This document shows positions 1 to 8,289 of a DNA stretch of 64,000 nucleotides, in pieces (within the stretch, counting starts at the first letter, position 1; each line of letters begins with the position of its first letter). Made by a program: the position numbers and the translations under genes. This stretch comes from Jeotgalibacillus campisalis. Its GTDB lineage: Bacteria; Bacillota; Bacilli; Bacillales; Jeotgalibacillaceae. The stretch spans positions 62,001 through 126,000 of the forward strand of contig NZ_JXRR01000021.1 of assembly GCF_000829515.1 (NCBI RefSeq), written 5' to 3'. A model generated the notes under the pieces. That model had not been told where the DNA came from and made no database searches. It was given only the letters and a program-made list of their open reading frames with translations.

Positions 1-522
1 TGCTCCAATTACACCAGCCATGGCTGTATACCCAACAAGTGCAATGGCGGTTACTGTAATACCTGAGACAAGTGCAGGCAGCGATTCTCTAATCAGTACT
101 TTGCTTATAATTGTTGAAACCCTTGCTCCCATTGACCGCGCAGCTTCAATGACTCCTTTATCGATTTCACGGAGTGCGATTTCAACCATTCTGGCATAAA
201 ATGGAGCTGCCCCGATAATTAAGGCGGGCAATGCCGCATCTGCTCCCCTGATCGTGCCAAGCATAGCCCGGGTAAACGGGATGAGGAGAACAATTAAAAT
301 AATAAACGGGATGGACCTGAATACATTTACGATGATGCTTGTGATCAGGTAAACAGCCCGATTTTCCCAAATATTATTTTTAGAAGTCAGAAAAAGCAGT
401 AAACCGAGTAAAAGACCGATGATAAACGTAAAGATAACTGAGATCACAGTCATATAAATGGTTTCGTAGGTAGCCTCCCACATATTAGGCCATTCTACAT
501 TTGGAAATATTTGTTCAATCAT
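1..522 (-). CDS. metP: D-methionine ABC transporter permease MetP (partial)
   Basis: Membrane permease of the methionine importer. The ATG at 522 opens MIEQIFPNVEWPNMWEA and the frame stays open for 174 codons to the window edge, so the C-terminus is missing. Several hydrophobic segments are visible, followed by the typical permease EAA-like loop (IDKGVIEAARSMGA) that docks on the ATPase. It overlaps the metN stop by 8 nt, so the two are one transcript under the S-box leader. The binding protein metQ would be expected just beyond position 1. Confident by family and context. Confidence 0.93.
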   Translation of the reverse strand, partial: MIEQIFPNVEWPNMWEATYETIYMTVISVIFTFIIGLLLGLLLFLTSKNNIWENRAVYLITSIIVNVFRSIPFIILIVLLIPFTRAMLGTIRGADAALPALIIGAAPFYARMVEIALREIDKGVIEAARSMGARVSTIISKVLIRESLPALVSGITVTAIALVGYTAMAGVIGA

Positions 523-1540
523 ATGTGATCACCTCCACTCCAACTTTTGCGGAATGAAGAAAATCTACTGCTTTGTTTACTTCAGAAGCCGAGCCATTGA
601 CATGAATAAACAATGAACCGTAAGCCCCGTTTCGTGTCTGTGAGATTTTCCCCTGCAAAATATTGACTTGCAGGTCAAACGAACGAATAAGACTGGTGAT
701 GACTGGCTGCTCAGCAGATTCTCCGACAAATGTCAGCTTGATTACTTTGCCGGCCTTAAATTCTCTTACAAGCTGCTCAATTGTTTCTTTTGTTTCTTCA
801 GGCTCTGTCACCTGCTGTACAAAGCGCTTTGTGATTGATTCTTTCGGCTGCTTGAAAACGTCAAGTACATCTCCGAGTTCAACTACACGGCCTTCTTCCA
901 TCACAGCAACCCGGTGACAAATTTTCCGAATGACATGCATTTCATGTGTAATCAAGACGATGGTTAGCCCCATTCGCTTGTTGATATCCACCAGTAATTC
1001 CAAAATGGCATCGGTCGTCTGGGGATCGAGTGCGGAGGTTGCCTCATCACATAAAAGCACTTCCGGCTCATTTGCGAGTGCGCGGGCAATTCCTACTCTC
1101 TGCTTTTGCCCGCCGCTCAGTTGAGACGGGTACGCATCCCCGCGGCCATCCAGGCCGACCAGCTCGATTAATTCATCGACGCGTTTATCACGTTCTCTCT
1201 TTCCTACTCCGGCTATTTCAAGTGGAAACGAAATATTCTCCCGGACCGTTCTCGACCATAATAAATTAAAATGTTGAAAGATCATGCTGATTTTTTGGCG
1301 TGCTCTTCGCAGGTCGCTGCCCTTACTATTCGAGATGACCTTGCCGTTAACATCGACCATTCCTGATGTTGGCGACTCGAGTCCGTTCAGCATGCGGATT
1401 AAAGTGCTTTTTCCTGCTCCGCTGTACCCGATAACGCCGAAAATCTCTCCTTCATTTATTTGAAGGTTTACGTCATCTACAGCTGTTAACGTCCCGCTTT
1501 TTGTATTAAATAACTTTTTAACATTTGAGATGGTAATCAC
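515..1540 (-). CDS. metN: Methionine ABC transporter ATP-binding protein MetN
   Basis: ATPase of the methionine importer. From the GTG start at 1540 (341 aa) it shows Walker A GYSGAGKS near residues 38-45, the LSGGQ signature near 142, Walker B LLCDEA near 165, and a C-terminal ACT-like NIL domain that senses methionine in this family. I prefer the GTG at 1540 over an in-frame ATG at 1567. GTG has an AAAGAGGGTGA Shine-Dalgarno just upstream, the protein then begins MITISNVKKLF like known MetN, and the ATG has no ribosome site. Expression should be controlled by the S-box riboswitch upstream. Translationally coupled to metP. Confidence 0.95.
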   Translation of the reverse strand: MITISNVKKLFNTKSGTLTAVDDVNLQINEGEIFGVIGYSGAGKSTLIRMLNGLESPTSGMVDVNGKVISNSKGSDLRRARQKISMIFQHFNLLWSRTVRENISFPLEIAGVGKRERDKRVDELIELVGLDGRGDAYPSQLSGGQKQRVGIARALANEPEVLLCDEATSALDPQTTDAILELLVDINKRMGLTIVLITHEMHVIRKICHRVAVMEEGRVVELGDVLDVFKQPKESITKRFVQQVTEPEETKETIEQLVREFKAGKVIKLTFVGESAEQPVITSLIRSFDLQVNILQGKISQTRNGAYGSLFIHVNGSASEVNKAVDFLHSAKVGVEVITYD

Positions 1541-1610
1541 GCCATCACCCTCTTTCTTTTTTAGCATCCTGATGCACTAACTAAGCTTTGACTGATTATG
1601 TCATCAGGTA

Positions 1611-1650
1611 AAACAAAAACGCCCTTCTGCAATAAGAGCAGAAAGGCGCA
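1611..1650 (-). terminator. Intrinsic terminator of the SAM riboswitch
   Basis: On the minus strand a stem CGCCTTTCTGC / GCAGAAGGGCG is followed by a GTTTTTG T-rich tract. It lies just after the S-box aptamer and before metN, so it is the expression platform of the switch. Confidence 0.9.
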
Positions 1651-1663
1651 AAAAATTAATGTC

Positions 1664-1777
1664 CCTTCTCTCATATCCCAGGTTTAACCTGTGTGAATTG
1701 GCACCTTTCCAGTCACGTTTGACTGCTGGTTGCCGGGTTTCATCGGGCACATCCCTCCACCGCTCTATATAAGAGTG
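1664..1777 (-). ncRNA. SAM riboswitch (S-box) upstream of metNP
   Basis: The minus strand shows the S-box core: P1 CTCTTA near 1775-1770 pairing with TGAGAG at 1673-1668, the conserved GGTGGAGGGA, then CCCGATGAAACCCGGCAACC, and the AAAGGTGCCAATTC segment. An intrinsic terminator follows. When SAM is abundant the terminator form should stop metNP transcription. Confidence 0.96.
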
Positions 1778-1837
1778 TTCGTCATATTCAATTCATAACA
1801 CCTGATGTCGAATCATGGCGTTTTCAGTACGAGAATC

Positions 1838-1867
1838 ATATTATCACGAATTCGAAATAAGTGTCAA
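1838..1867 (-). promoter_or_regulatory. SigA-type promoter of metNP leader
   Basis: Minus strand TTGACA at 1867-1862, 18-nt spacer, TAATAT at 1843-1838. It lies about 60 nt upstream of the S-box aptamer, so it is the likely metNP promoter. Confidence 0.7.
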
Positions 1868-1965
1868 CAAAAAGTATTCGCCTAAAATTCAGTATTTTCA
1901 CTTATACGTCAAAAGCGGAGTAATGCAAGGGGAAGAAGGGAAACGAATTTTTCCATAAGAAAAAG

Positions 1966-2286
1966 TCATCCCTCTTTCAGATGACTTTGCATGATTTCAA
2001 ATATATTCGGGACGGATTCGAATTTGTAAAGCTTTTCTTCGAACTCTCCATTTTTCCAAATCAGCAGACATGGTACACTTTCAATTTGATACGTGTCAGC
2101 AAGTGATTCAACGTAGTTCAGATCCGCTTTCCCAATTTTATAATCAGGAAGAGTGGCTGCTGTAATATCAAGCATACGCCCTGCCAGCTTGCAGGTTCCA
2201 CACATTGGCGTGTAAAGATAAAGAGCGGTGTGGGCTGTTTCATCCAGCTTAGCCTGCAGCTGCTCGAGATTCCATTCTTGTATCAT
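1966..2286 (-). CDS. yusE: Thioredoxin-like protein (YusE family)
   Basis: 106-aa single-domain thioredoxin fold without signal peptide, so cytosolic. The redox motif is MCGTCK (CxxC near residues 29-32) and the cis-proline is in IESVPCLLIW. CGTC instead of CGPC suggests a redox potential unlike that of classical thioredoxin. It follows the Toprim gene with no gap (the TAA sits directly against this ATG), so the two are co-transcribed. The substrate is unknown. The assignment to YusE rests on motif, size and synteny. Confidence 0.85.
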   Translation of the reverse strand: MIQEWNLEQLQAKLDETAHTALYLYTPMCGTCKLAGRMLDITAATLPDYKIGKADLNYVESLADTYQIESVPCLLIWKNGEFEEKLYKFESVPNIFEIMQSHLKEG

Positions 2287-2649
2287 TTATAAATTCATCC
2301 TTTTTTCCAAATACTCTGTATTAATATCGATATTTGCACTTAGCAGCAAGGAAGCTAAAAAATTTGAAGGTGTGGTGGCCACTTCTCTGTAAGCACGGTC
2401 AATATATAGATGTTCTGCATCGGGAAATTCACGCTTAAATTGCTTGCGAAGCTTTTCTCCGGCTTCATCTGCATCCACTAAAATATAAACATCCCGATTG
2501 GTAAGCTGGTCAATTAGTTCATCCATTCGTGAAAAACTGATTGTTCCATTTGTACAAATAATGTCTACCGGTTCGCGAATAATCGGCAGCACCTTTCGTT
2601 TATCAGACGTACCCTCGACAATGATGACCTTGTCATACCCATCATCCAT
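2287..2649 (-). CDS. yusF: Small Toprim-domain protein (YusF family)
   Basis: 120 aa, essentially a lone Toprim domain. The conserved glutamate is in IIVEGTSDK (about residue 12) and the acidic DxD element is DADEAG (about residues 79-84). Toprim domains of this size resemble the catalytic part of RNase M5 or DnaG-type proteins, so nucleic-acid cleavage or binding is plausible but unproven. Directly adjacent to the yusE-like gene. The start ATG at 2649 follows CAGGATGG, a weak ribosome site. Confidence 0.85.
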   Translation of the reverse strand: MDDGYDKVIIVEGTSDKRKVLPIIREPVDIICTNGTISFSRMDELIDQLTNRDVYILVDADEAGEKLRKQFKREFPDAEHLYIDRAYREVATTPSNFLASLLLSANIDINTEYLEKRMNL

Positions 2650-2867
2650 CCTGCCTCACACCCTATCATCCATAATTGGCCAGTTCATAACACAATTAAT
2701 TGATTACAGCAGTATATGATGCTTCTTTTATTTTCGCTTGTTTCTTTGTGAAATGCAAACAGCAGCAACTAAAAAAAGGCGCCTGATCAACTATTCATTG
2801 CCAGCTGTCCTTCACTTAAAAAATTAATGACGGATAGTCGAAAGAGAAAAACCTTGTGCCTGCAGAC

Positions 2868-2914
2868 AAAAATATAAATAAAGCCGCTGTACGTTAACGT
2901 GCACGTCCAGCGGC
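2868..2914 (-). terminator. Terminator after gcvH
   Basis: Minus strand AAGCCGCTG / CAGCGGCTT stem with a longer imperfect loop, followed by TTATTTATATTT, between gcvH and the yusF-like gene. Confidence 0.8.
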
Positions 2915-2929
2915 TTACTTATGTATTGC

Positions 2930-3313
2930 TTAACCTTCATTAGTCATTTCATCATATTTTTCAGCCGTCATTAGCTCGTCAACTTCGCTTGGATTGTCCA
3001 GTTCAACAACAACCATCCATGCTTTTTCAAACGGAGACTCATTTACAAATTCAGGGCTGTCGCTTAATTCTTCGTTTACTTCTACGACTTTTCCGCTCAC
3101 AGGGGCATAAAGCTCTGAAACCGTCTTAACTGATTCCACACTGCCAAATGGCTCGTCTGATTTAAGCACATCTCCTACTTCAGGAAGCTCAACAAATACA
3201 ATATCACCAAGTTCAGATTGCGCAAATGAAGTGATGCCAATACGTGCTTTATTATCTTCTACTTTTACCCACTCATGTTCTTCTGAATAACGTAATTCTT
3301 TAGGTGAACTCAT
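2930..3313 (-). CDS. gcvH: Glycine cleavage system H protein
   Basis: 127-aa lipoyl carrier. The lipoylated lysine is K63 in the [12 protein letters not shown] motif, and the biotinyl/lipoyl beta-barrel fills the protein. GcvH shuttles the aminomethyl group between the P, T and L proteins of glycine cleavage. In Bacillales it is also an intermediate for lipoyl transfer to E2 subunits, which explains why it often lies apart from gcvT/gcvP, as here. The ATG at 3313 has a GTGGAGGG ribosome site. Followed by its own terminator. Confidence 0.96.
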   Translation of the reverse strand: MSSPKELRYSEEHEWVKVEDNKARIGITSFAQSELGDIVFVELPEVGDVLKSDEPFGSVESVKTVSELYAPVSGKVVEVNEELSDSPEFVNESPFEKAWMVVVELDNPSEVDELMTAEKYDEMTNEG

Positions 3314-3400
3314 TTTATTCCCTCCACTTTCGATCTACTTTCTACTCTTTAATTTTTGCATACTCAAAGCCGTAACACAAGAAATGTTTACCCGCATTTG

Positions 3401-3757
3401 TTACTTCCAGAATTGCTCAAATTCAGCTTCTTTAAATCCTGTTGTAACATGGGTGCCGTCTGTCGTAAGAGGACGTTTAATCAGCATGCCGTCAGAAGCC
3501 AAAAGTTCAAGTTTTTCATCCTCACTCATCTCGCCAAGCCGGTCTTTAAGTCCAAGTTCTCTGTACTTCATTCCGCTTGTATTAAAAAACTTTTTAAGAT
3601 CCAGACCGCTTTTTTCATAAAGCTCTTTCAGCTTGTCTTTAGAAGGAGGAGACTCCACTAAATGAATTTCCTCAAAAGAAGTTCCCGCTTCTTCAAGCCA
3701 TTTTTTTGCTTTTCTGCAAGTTCCGCACTTCGGATACGTATAAAATGCAATGGTCAA
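3401..3757 (-). CDS. yusI: ArsC/Spx-family protein (YusI-like)
   Basis: About 118 aa, thioredoxin-fold ArsC/Spx family. It shows YPKCGTCRKAKKWLEE (CxxC near residues 9-12) and a C-terminal LIKRPL motif with the conserved arginine seen in the arsenate reductase/Spx family. I choose the TTG at 3757 because GAGGTGA lies 5 nt upstream. A TTG at 3775 in the same frame has no ribosome site. It follows gcvH as in the B. subtilis yus region. Whether it is an arsenate reductase, an Spx-like regulator or something else is not visible. Confidence 0.85.
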   Translation of the reverse strand: MTIAFYTYPKCGTCRKAKKWLEEAGTSFEEIHLVESPPSKDKLKELYEKSGLDLKKFFNTSGMKYRELGLKDRLGEMSEDEKLELLASDGMLIKRPLTTDGTHVTTGFKEAEFEQFWK

Positions 3758-3787
3758 TGATTTCACCTCATTCAAATGATTAAAAAA

Positions 3788-4090
3788 TTAATAACAGCGG
3801 TCTTCCACTGTAATAATTAATTGCTTCAGCTGATCAATTGCGTTTTCAAAAGCAAGTGAATAATAACGCTGTGTGCCTTGCTGCTCCATTTTCAGTATCC
3901 CCTGCTCTCGCAATATCTTCAAATGATGAGATACCGCAGGACGTGATAACGTAAGCTCTGATGTAATTTCATTTACTGTCAGCGTATCATTCTTTGTCAG
4001 CAGCAAGATAATGTCCTGGCGGCACGTATCACTTAATGCTTGAAATAAAGGAATACACGCACGTAATTTCTCCAGCGCTTGTTCACCCAT
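3788..4090 (-). CDS. ArsR-family transcriptional regulator
   Basis: 100-aa winged-helix repressor of the ArsR type. The helix-turn-helix is LTVNEITSELTLSRPAVSHHLKIL (about residues 36-59), with the wing at MEQQGTQRYYSL. Cysteines at 12, 23 and 99 are not in the classical CxC metal site, so the inducer is unclear. It lies 29 nt downstream of the SDR gene on the same strand and is probably co-transcribed. The AT-rich dyad upstream of the SDR gene is a candidate autoregulatory operator. Confidence 0.85.
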   Translation of the reverse strand: MGEQALEKLRACIPLFQALSDTCRQDIILLLTKNDTLTVNEITSELTLSRPAVSHHLKILREQGILKMEQQGTQRYYSLAFENAIDQLKQLIITVEDRCY

Positions 4091-4119
4091 GGCATGTTCA
4101 CCTCAATTCTTCTCTCCTA

Positions 4120-4890
4120 TTATACTCGTTCTTGTGTTTTTCTTACAATCGAAGCAGCCGTTTTGCTTGATACAAGGGAACCAAAACGCGTTTGGATACG
4201 GTTCATTGCACCAGGGATGATTTCCTCTTTCCCTTTATGAAACTGCTCAAAAGCTTCGTTTGCCACTTCTTCAGCTGACATAATCTTATTTTTAAATAAC
4301 TTGGATTCGTCCAGTTCAGCTGCATCCTTAAATCCGGTGCTTGTCGGTCCCGGACAGAGAACGGATACCTGAACGCCAAGGTCTCTCCATTCATTAGACA
4401 GAGCCAGGCTGAACGATTTCACGTACGCTTTAGAAGCATAATAGACAGCCATTAAAGGACCCGGAAAATAGGCGGCAATAGATGCTACATTTAAAATTCT
4501 GCCCTCCCCCCTCTGAATCATATCTTTCCCAAACAGCTTTGTGAGAGCGGTTAATGAAGTGATGTTAAGCTGAATCATCGCTTCTTCTTTAACAAGCTCT
4601 GTTTTATGGAACTCGCCAAATAATCCAACACCTGCATTATTGATCAGCGTATGAACCTTTAACCCCTTTTCAGTCAGTTGCTGATAGAGTTTCTGGGCAG
4701 CTCCCTCTTGAGACAGGTCGCTCTCAAAGACCGTGATTTCTCCCCCGTATTTTTGAGATAGTTCGTCTTTAAGCTGGTTCAAACGCTCAACGTTTCTTGC
4801 AGCCAAGGCAATATTTTCTCCTGCTTCAGCGTATTTCATTGCGAGCGATTTTCCAATTCCACTAGATGCACCTGTAATTAAAACTGTCAT
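4120..4890 (-). CDS. Short-chain dehydrogenase/reductase
   Basis: 256-aa classical SDR. The cofactor motif TGASSGIG is at residues 7-14, NNAG at about 87-90, and the catalytic Ser plus YASKAYVKS (YxxxK) at about 152-160. Most similar in layout to the YqjQ/DltE-type SDRs. The substrate is unknown. The gene heads a two-gene unit with the ArsR regulator, so its substrate or product may be that regulator's signal. The ATG at 4890 follows AAAGAGGAA. Confidence 0.88.
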   Translation of the reverse strand: MTVLITGASSGIGKSLAMKYAEAGENIALAARNVERLNQLKDELSQKYGGEITVFESDLSQEGAAQKLYQQLTEKGLKVHTLINNAGVGLFGEFHKTELVKEEAMIQLNITSLTALTKLFGKDMIQRGEGRILNVASIAAYFPGPLMAVYYASKAYVKSFSLALSNEWRDLGVQVSVLCPGPTSTGFKDAAELDESKLFKNKIMSAEEVANEAFEQFHKGKEEIIPGAMNRIQTRFGSLVSSKTAASIVRKTQERV

Positions 4891-4982
4891 TTTATATTCC
4901 TCTTTTCTGTTATTCTCGTTCCAAGTATACGTTTCTACAACGATTTAGGCCTGTCTTATTTGATAGGCAATTTCCGTTTAAA

Positions 4983-5008
4983 TGTATAAACGTTTAAACT
5001 ATTAAACA
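4983..5008. promoter_or_regulatory. AT-rich dyad, candidate operator of the SDR-arsR pair
   Basis: Imperfect inverted repeat centred on the perfect GTTTAAAC. The half-sites TGTATAAACGTTT and TGTTTAATAGTTT agree at 10 of 13 positions. It sits about 95 nt upstream of the SDR start and fits the size of an ArsR dimer site. Binding is inferred. Confidence 0.45.
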
Positions 5009-5083
5009 TTTAAACCAATGATACCGCGTGTGTTTATGATTTGTCAATTGCTTCGAATACTTACCCTTCAATATATACAGTCA

Positions 5084-5137
5084 TTAAAAAACACCCCGCT
5101 AATGCCGGCAGCTGCCGGACAGTAACGAAGTGTTTCA
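5084..5137 (-). terminator. Terminator of the fadN-fadA-fadE operon
   Basis: A long hairpin contains the perfect palindrome CCGGCAGCTGCCGG, flanked by the outer pair AACAC/GTGTT, followed on the minus strand by TTTTTT just after the fadE stop. Confidence 0.85.
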
Positions 5138-5154
5138 AAAGCCCTCTTTTTTAA

Positions 5155-6939
5155 TTAAACGACAAATTTCTCAACATCAATTAACTTTGCTGCAGCTTCA
5201 CGTTTTACCGGAATTAAATTAACCGGTGTGTAACGAGTGAATTTACGAAGAGCGGAAAGCATCATGCGCAATGTATCGCCGCTTTCAACAGCAATAACGG
5301 TTTCTTTCGCATGTCCTTCTATCTCATTGAATGCTTCCTGACAGAAGATCTGGGTGTATAGAACTTTTTGCTTATTCTTTTCCAAACCTGTTTTTTCAAC
5401 CGCTTTTTGCGTGCGCAATAAAGCAGATTCCATTGCATAAGCAAGAGATACGATGTCAGCAATATTAACCAAAACTTCTTGTTCTGCTTCAAGGGCCTTG
5501 CCATATTTTTGTGCAGCCAGACCAGCAGCCAGCAAACCGATTTTTTTAGCATTTTTCACAAGATAAACTTCTTGCGCTAATGGCTCATCACTGATTTCTT
5601 CAGGCATCATCGTCATTAATTCTTCCTGCAGTGCCTGTGCTTTTTGGAAGAGCGGCAATTCACCTTTCATCGCTTTTCGCAAATACGTTCCAGGAACGAG
5701 AAGTCGGTTGATTTCGTTCGTGCCTTCAAAAATCCGGTTGATTCTAGAGTCACGATAAATGCGCTCAACTTCGTATTCCTGCATGAATCCGTATCCGCCG
5801 TGCAGCTGAACGGCTTCATCTGCAATATAATCAAGTGTTTCAGTGCCAAATACTTTATTTAATGAACATTCAATCGCGTACTCGGCAATTGAATTGGCTA
5901 CTTCAGTCCCATTCTTGATTTCTTCGTCAGTCAGCTGGCTCATGCGGTCTTCAAAAAGACCCACCGTCCGGTATACAGAGCTTTCAGTTGCATATAGTTT
6001 TGCACCCATTGTCGCAAGCTTTTCTTTCGTTAAGTTAAAAGATGAAATAGGCGTTTTAAATTGCTGGCGCTCATTTGTATATTTAACTGCCAGTTCAAGT
6101 GCGCGTTTTGAAGCGCCAACTGTTCCGACTCCAAGCTTGTAACGGCCAATATTCAGGATATTAAAGGCAATGACATGACCTTTTCCTGCATCGCCTAACA
6201 GATTTTCCACCGGAACTTCTGCGTCAGATAAAATCAATGTGCGGGTTGAAGAACTTTTGATGCCCATTTTCTTTTCTTCTGCACCAACCGAAACCCCTGG
6301 GAAATCACGGTCTATTATAAAGGTTGAGAAATGCTCTCCATCGATTTTAGCGTACACGACAAACACATCAGCGAAGCCGGCATTCGTAATCCATTGTTTT
6401 TCACCATTTAAAACATAATGTGTACCCGCTTCATTTAACTTTGCGACTGTTTTGGCTCCCAGTGCATCAGACCCGGATCCTGGTTCAGTCAACGCATACG
6501 CTGCGATTTTTTCCCCTGTTGCCAGTGCAGGAAGATACTTTTGCTTTTGCTCTTCATTTCCGAAAAGAACGATTGGAAGTGAACCGATTCCTACATGTGC
6601 ACCGTGAGTAATTGAAAAACCGCCTGCACGGGACATTCTTTCAGCGATTAAAGCTGAGCTTACTTTATCAAGACCCAGACCTCCGTATTCTTCCGGCACG
6701 TCTGCTCCTAAAAGACCCAGGTCACCTGCTGATTTCAACAGCTTAACCGAACGGTCAAATTCATGATTTTCGATATGTTCGACTTGAGGCACCACTTCAT
6801 TTAAAACATAATCTTCTGTCGTTTTCGCAATCATTTTCTGCTCATCTGTATAATCTTCAGGTGTGAACATACGGCTTGCCTCTATATCCTCAAGTAAAAA
6901 ACTGCCGCCTTTAATCATTGATTTCGTTTCGTTTGTCAT
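5155..6939 (-). CDS. fadE: Acyl-CoA dehydrogenase FadE
   Basis: 594-aa FAD enzyme catalysing the first step of fatty-acid beta-oxidation, acyl-CoA to trans-2-enoyl-CoA. The acyl-CoA dehydrogenase core spans about residues 40-420, with the FAD/substrate motif YALTEPGSGSD and the catalytic glutamate in IFEGTNEINR (about residue 402). A further C-terminal domain of about 170 residues is of the VLCAD/YusJ type. Last gene of the fadN-A-E operon. The ATG at 6939 has GGGAGGAACC upstream. The electron acceptor (ETF) is not encoded in the window. Confidence 0.95.
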   Translation of the reverse strand: MTNETKSMIKGGSFLLEDIEASRMFTPEDYTDEQKMIAKTTEDYVLNEVVPQVEHIENHEFDRSVKLLKSAGDLGLLGADVPEEYGGLGLDKVSSALIAERMSRAGGFSITHGAHVGIGSLPIVLFGNEEQKQKYLPALATGEKIAAYALTEPGSGSDALGAKTVAKLNEAGTHYVLNGEKQWITNAGFADVFVVYAKIDGEHFSTFIIDRDFPGVSVGAEEKKMGIKSSSTRTLILSDAEVPVENLLGDAGKGHVIAFNILNIGRYKLGVGTVGASKRALELAVKYTNERQQFKTPISSFNLTKEKLATMGAKLYATESSVYRTVGLFEDRMSQLTDEEIKNGTEVANSIAEYAIECSLNKVFGTETLDYIADEAVQLHGGYGFMQEYEVERIYRDSRINRIFEGTNEINRLLVPGTYLRKAMKGELPLFQKAQALQEELMTMMPEEISDEPLAQEVYLVKNAKKIGLLAAGLAAQKYGKALEAEQEVLVNIADIVSLAYAMESALLRTQKAVEKTGLEKNKQKVLYTQIFCQEAFNEIEGHAKETVIAVESGDTLRMMLSALRKFTRYTPVNLIPVKREAAAKLIDVEKFVV

Positions 6940-6973
6940 GATTGGTTCCTCCCTTTTCCCCTTTTATTCGTTC

Positions 6974-8152
6974 TTACTGAATCATTTCAAATACGCCCGC
7001 TGCACCCATTCCTCCGCCAATACACATGGTAACGACGCCGAATTGCTGGTTTCTGCGTTTTAACTCATGAAGCAAGGATAATGTAAGCTTCGCTCCTGTA
7101 CAGCCGAGCGGATGCCCCAGTGCAATCCCCCCGCCGTTAACATTTACGATCTCTTCATTTAAACCAAGCTGTCTGATCACCTGAATGGCCTGGGAAGCGA
7201 ATGCTTCATTTAATTCGAAAAGATCAATGTCTGATAGTGATAAACCTGCAAGTTTCAGTGCTTTAGGGACAGCTTCTACTGGACCGATGCCCATAATTTC
7301 AGGTGGAACTCCTCCAACTGCAAAAGACCTGAACTTTGCGATCGGCGTTAAGCCGAGGGATTCTGCTTTTTCACGATCCATTACCATGACAGCTGCAGCT
7401 CCGTCACTTGTCTGTGAAGCATTTCCTGCTGTTACTGTACCAGTGCGGGAGAATGCCGGACGCAGTCTGCTCAATGATTCTACAGTCGAATCAGGCCGGA
7501 CTCCTTCGTCCTGGGAAAATGAAAATGTTCGTTCGTTCAGCTGATGCTTTCCATCGATATTTCTAAGCGTCACTTCAACCGGCACGATCTCATCATTATA
7601 TTTCCCTTCTGCAAGTGCTCTTGCGGCTTTTTGATGGCTTCTTACAGCAAAGGCATCCTGCTCTTCCCGTGTAATTCCATATTTTTTCGCAACCTCTTCA
7701 GCTGTATGCCCCATGCCCATATAATATTCAGGCATTTCTTCAGCGAGACGTATATTCGGGCGGACTGTGTGCCCCATCATCGGCACCAGACTCATGGATT
7801 CTGCACCGCCTGCGATAACGGTCGTTGAGTGGCCCAGCATGATTCTTTCAGCTCCATAAGCAATGGACTGAAGCCCTGATGAACAGTAGCGGTTGATCGT
7901 AATGGCCGGAACAGTGTGGGAAAGACCCGCCAATGCACCGATATTTCTTGCCATATTCATCCCCTGCTCGGCTTCTGGCATCGCACATCCAATGATCAGA
8001 TCATCAATATCCCCATCATAATTTCCTGCCCGCTTAAGTGTTTCTCTTACAGCAAGTGCTCCTAGATCATCCGGACGCACAGTTGCCAACGATCCCTTTT
8101 TTGCTTTTCCTACTGGTGTTCTTGCACCAGCAACAATCACTGCCTCACGCAT
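6974..8152 (-). CDS. fadA: Acetyl-CoA C-acyltransferase FadA
   Basis: 392-aa thiolase performing the last step of beta-oxidation. The nucleophile is C90 in [10 protein letters not shown], the histidine of [10 protein letters not shown] is about H347, and the second catalytic cysteine is C377 in MCIGGGMG. Domain order and length are those of degradative thiolases. It lies between fadN and fadE on one strand (34 nt to fadE), with an AAAGGGGGAG ribosome site before the ATG at 8152. Confidence 0.96.
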   Translation of the reverse strand: MREAVIVAGARTPVGKAKKGSLATVRPDDLGALAVRETLKRAGNYDGDIDDLIIGCAMPEAEQGMNMARNIGALAGLSHTVPAITINRYCSSGLQSIAYGAERIMLGHSTTVIAGGAESMSLVPMMGHTVRPNIRLAEEMPEYYMGMGHTAEEVAKKYGITREEQDAFAVRSHQKAARALAEGKYNDEIVPVEVTLRNIDGKHQLNERTFSFSQDEGVRPDSTVESLSRLRPAFSRTGTVTAGNASQTSDGAAAVMVMDREKAESLGLTPIAKFRSFAVGGVPPEIMGIGPVEAVPKALKLAGLSLSDIDLFELNEAFASQAIQVIRQLGLNEEIVNVNGGGIALGHPLGCTGAKLTLSLLHELKRRNQQFGVVTMCIGGGMGAAGVFEMIQ

Positions 8153-8289
8153 TGTGCTCCCCCTTTACGTTTAGACTCTGTCAGGCCTGCTGCTAAAAAA
8201 ATCAATTGATAAAATCCTTACATGAAGGGCTATCGTTTATCTCTTTTCATGTCAGCGGCCTTGTGCAGAGCGAATTTTTTTGTAAATTA

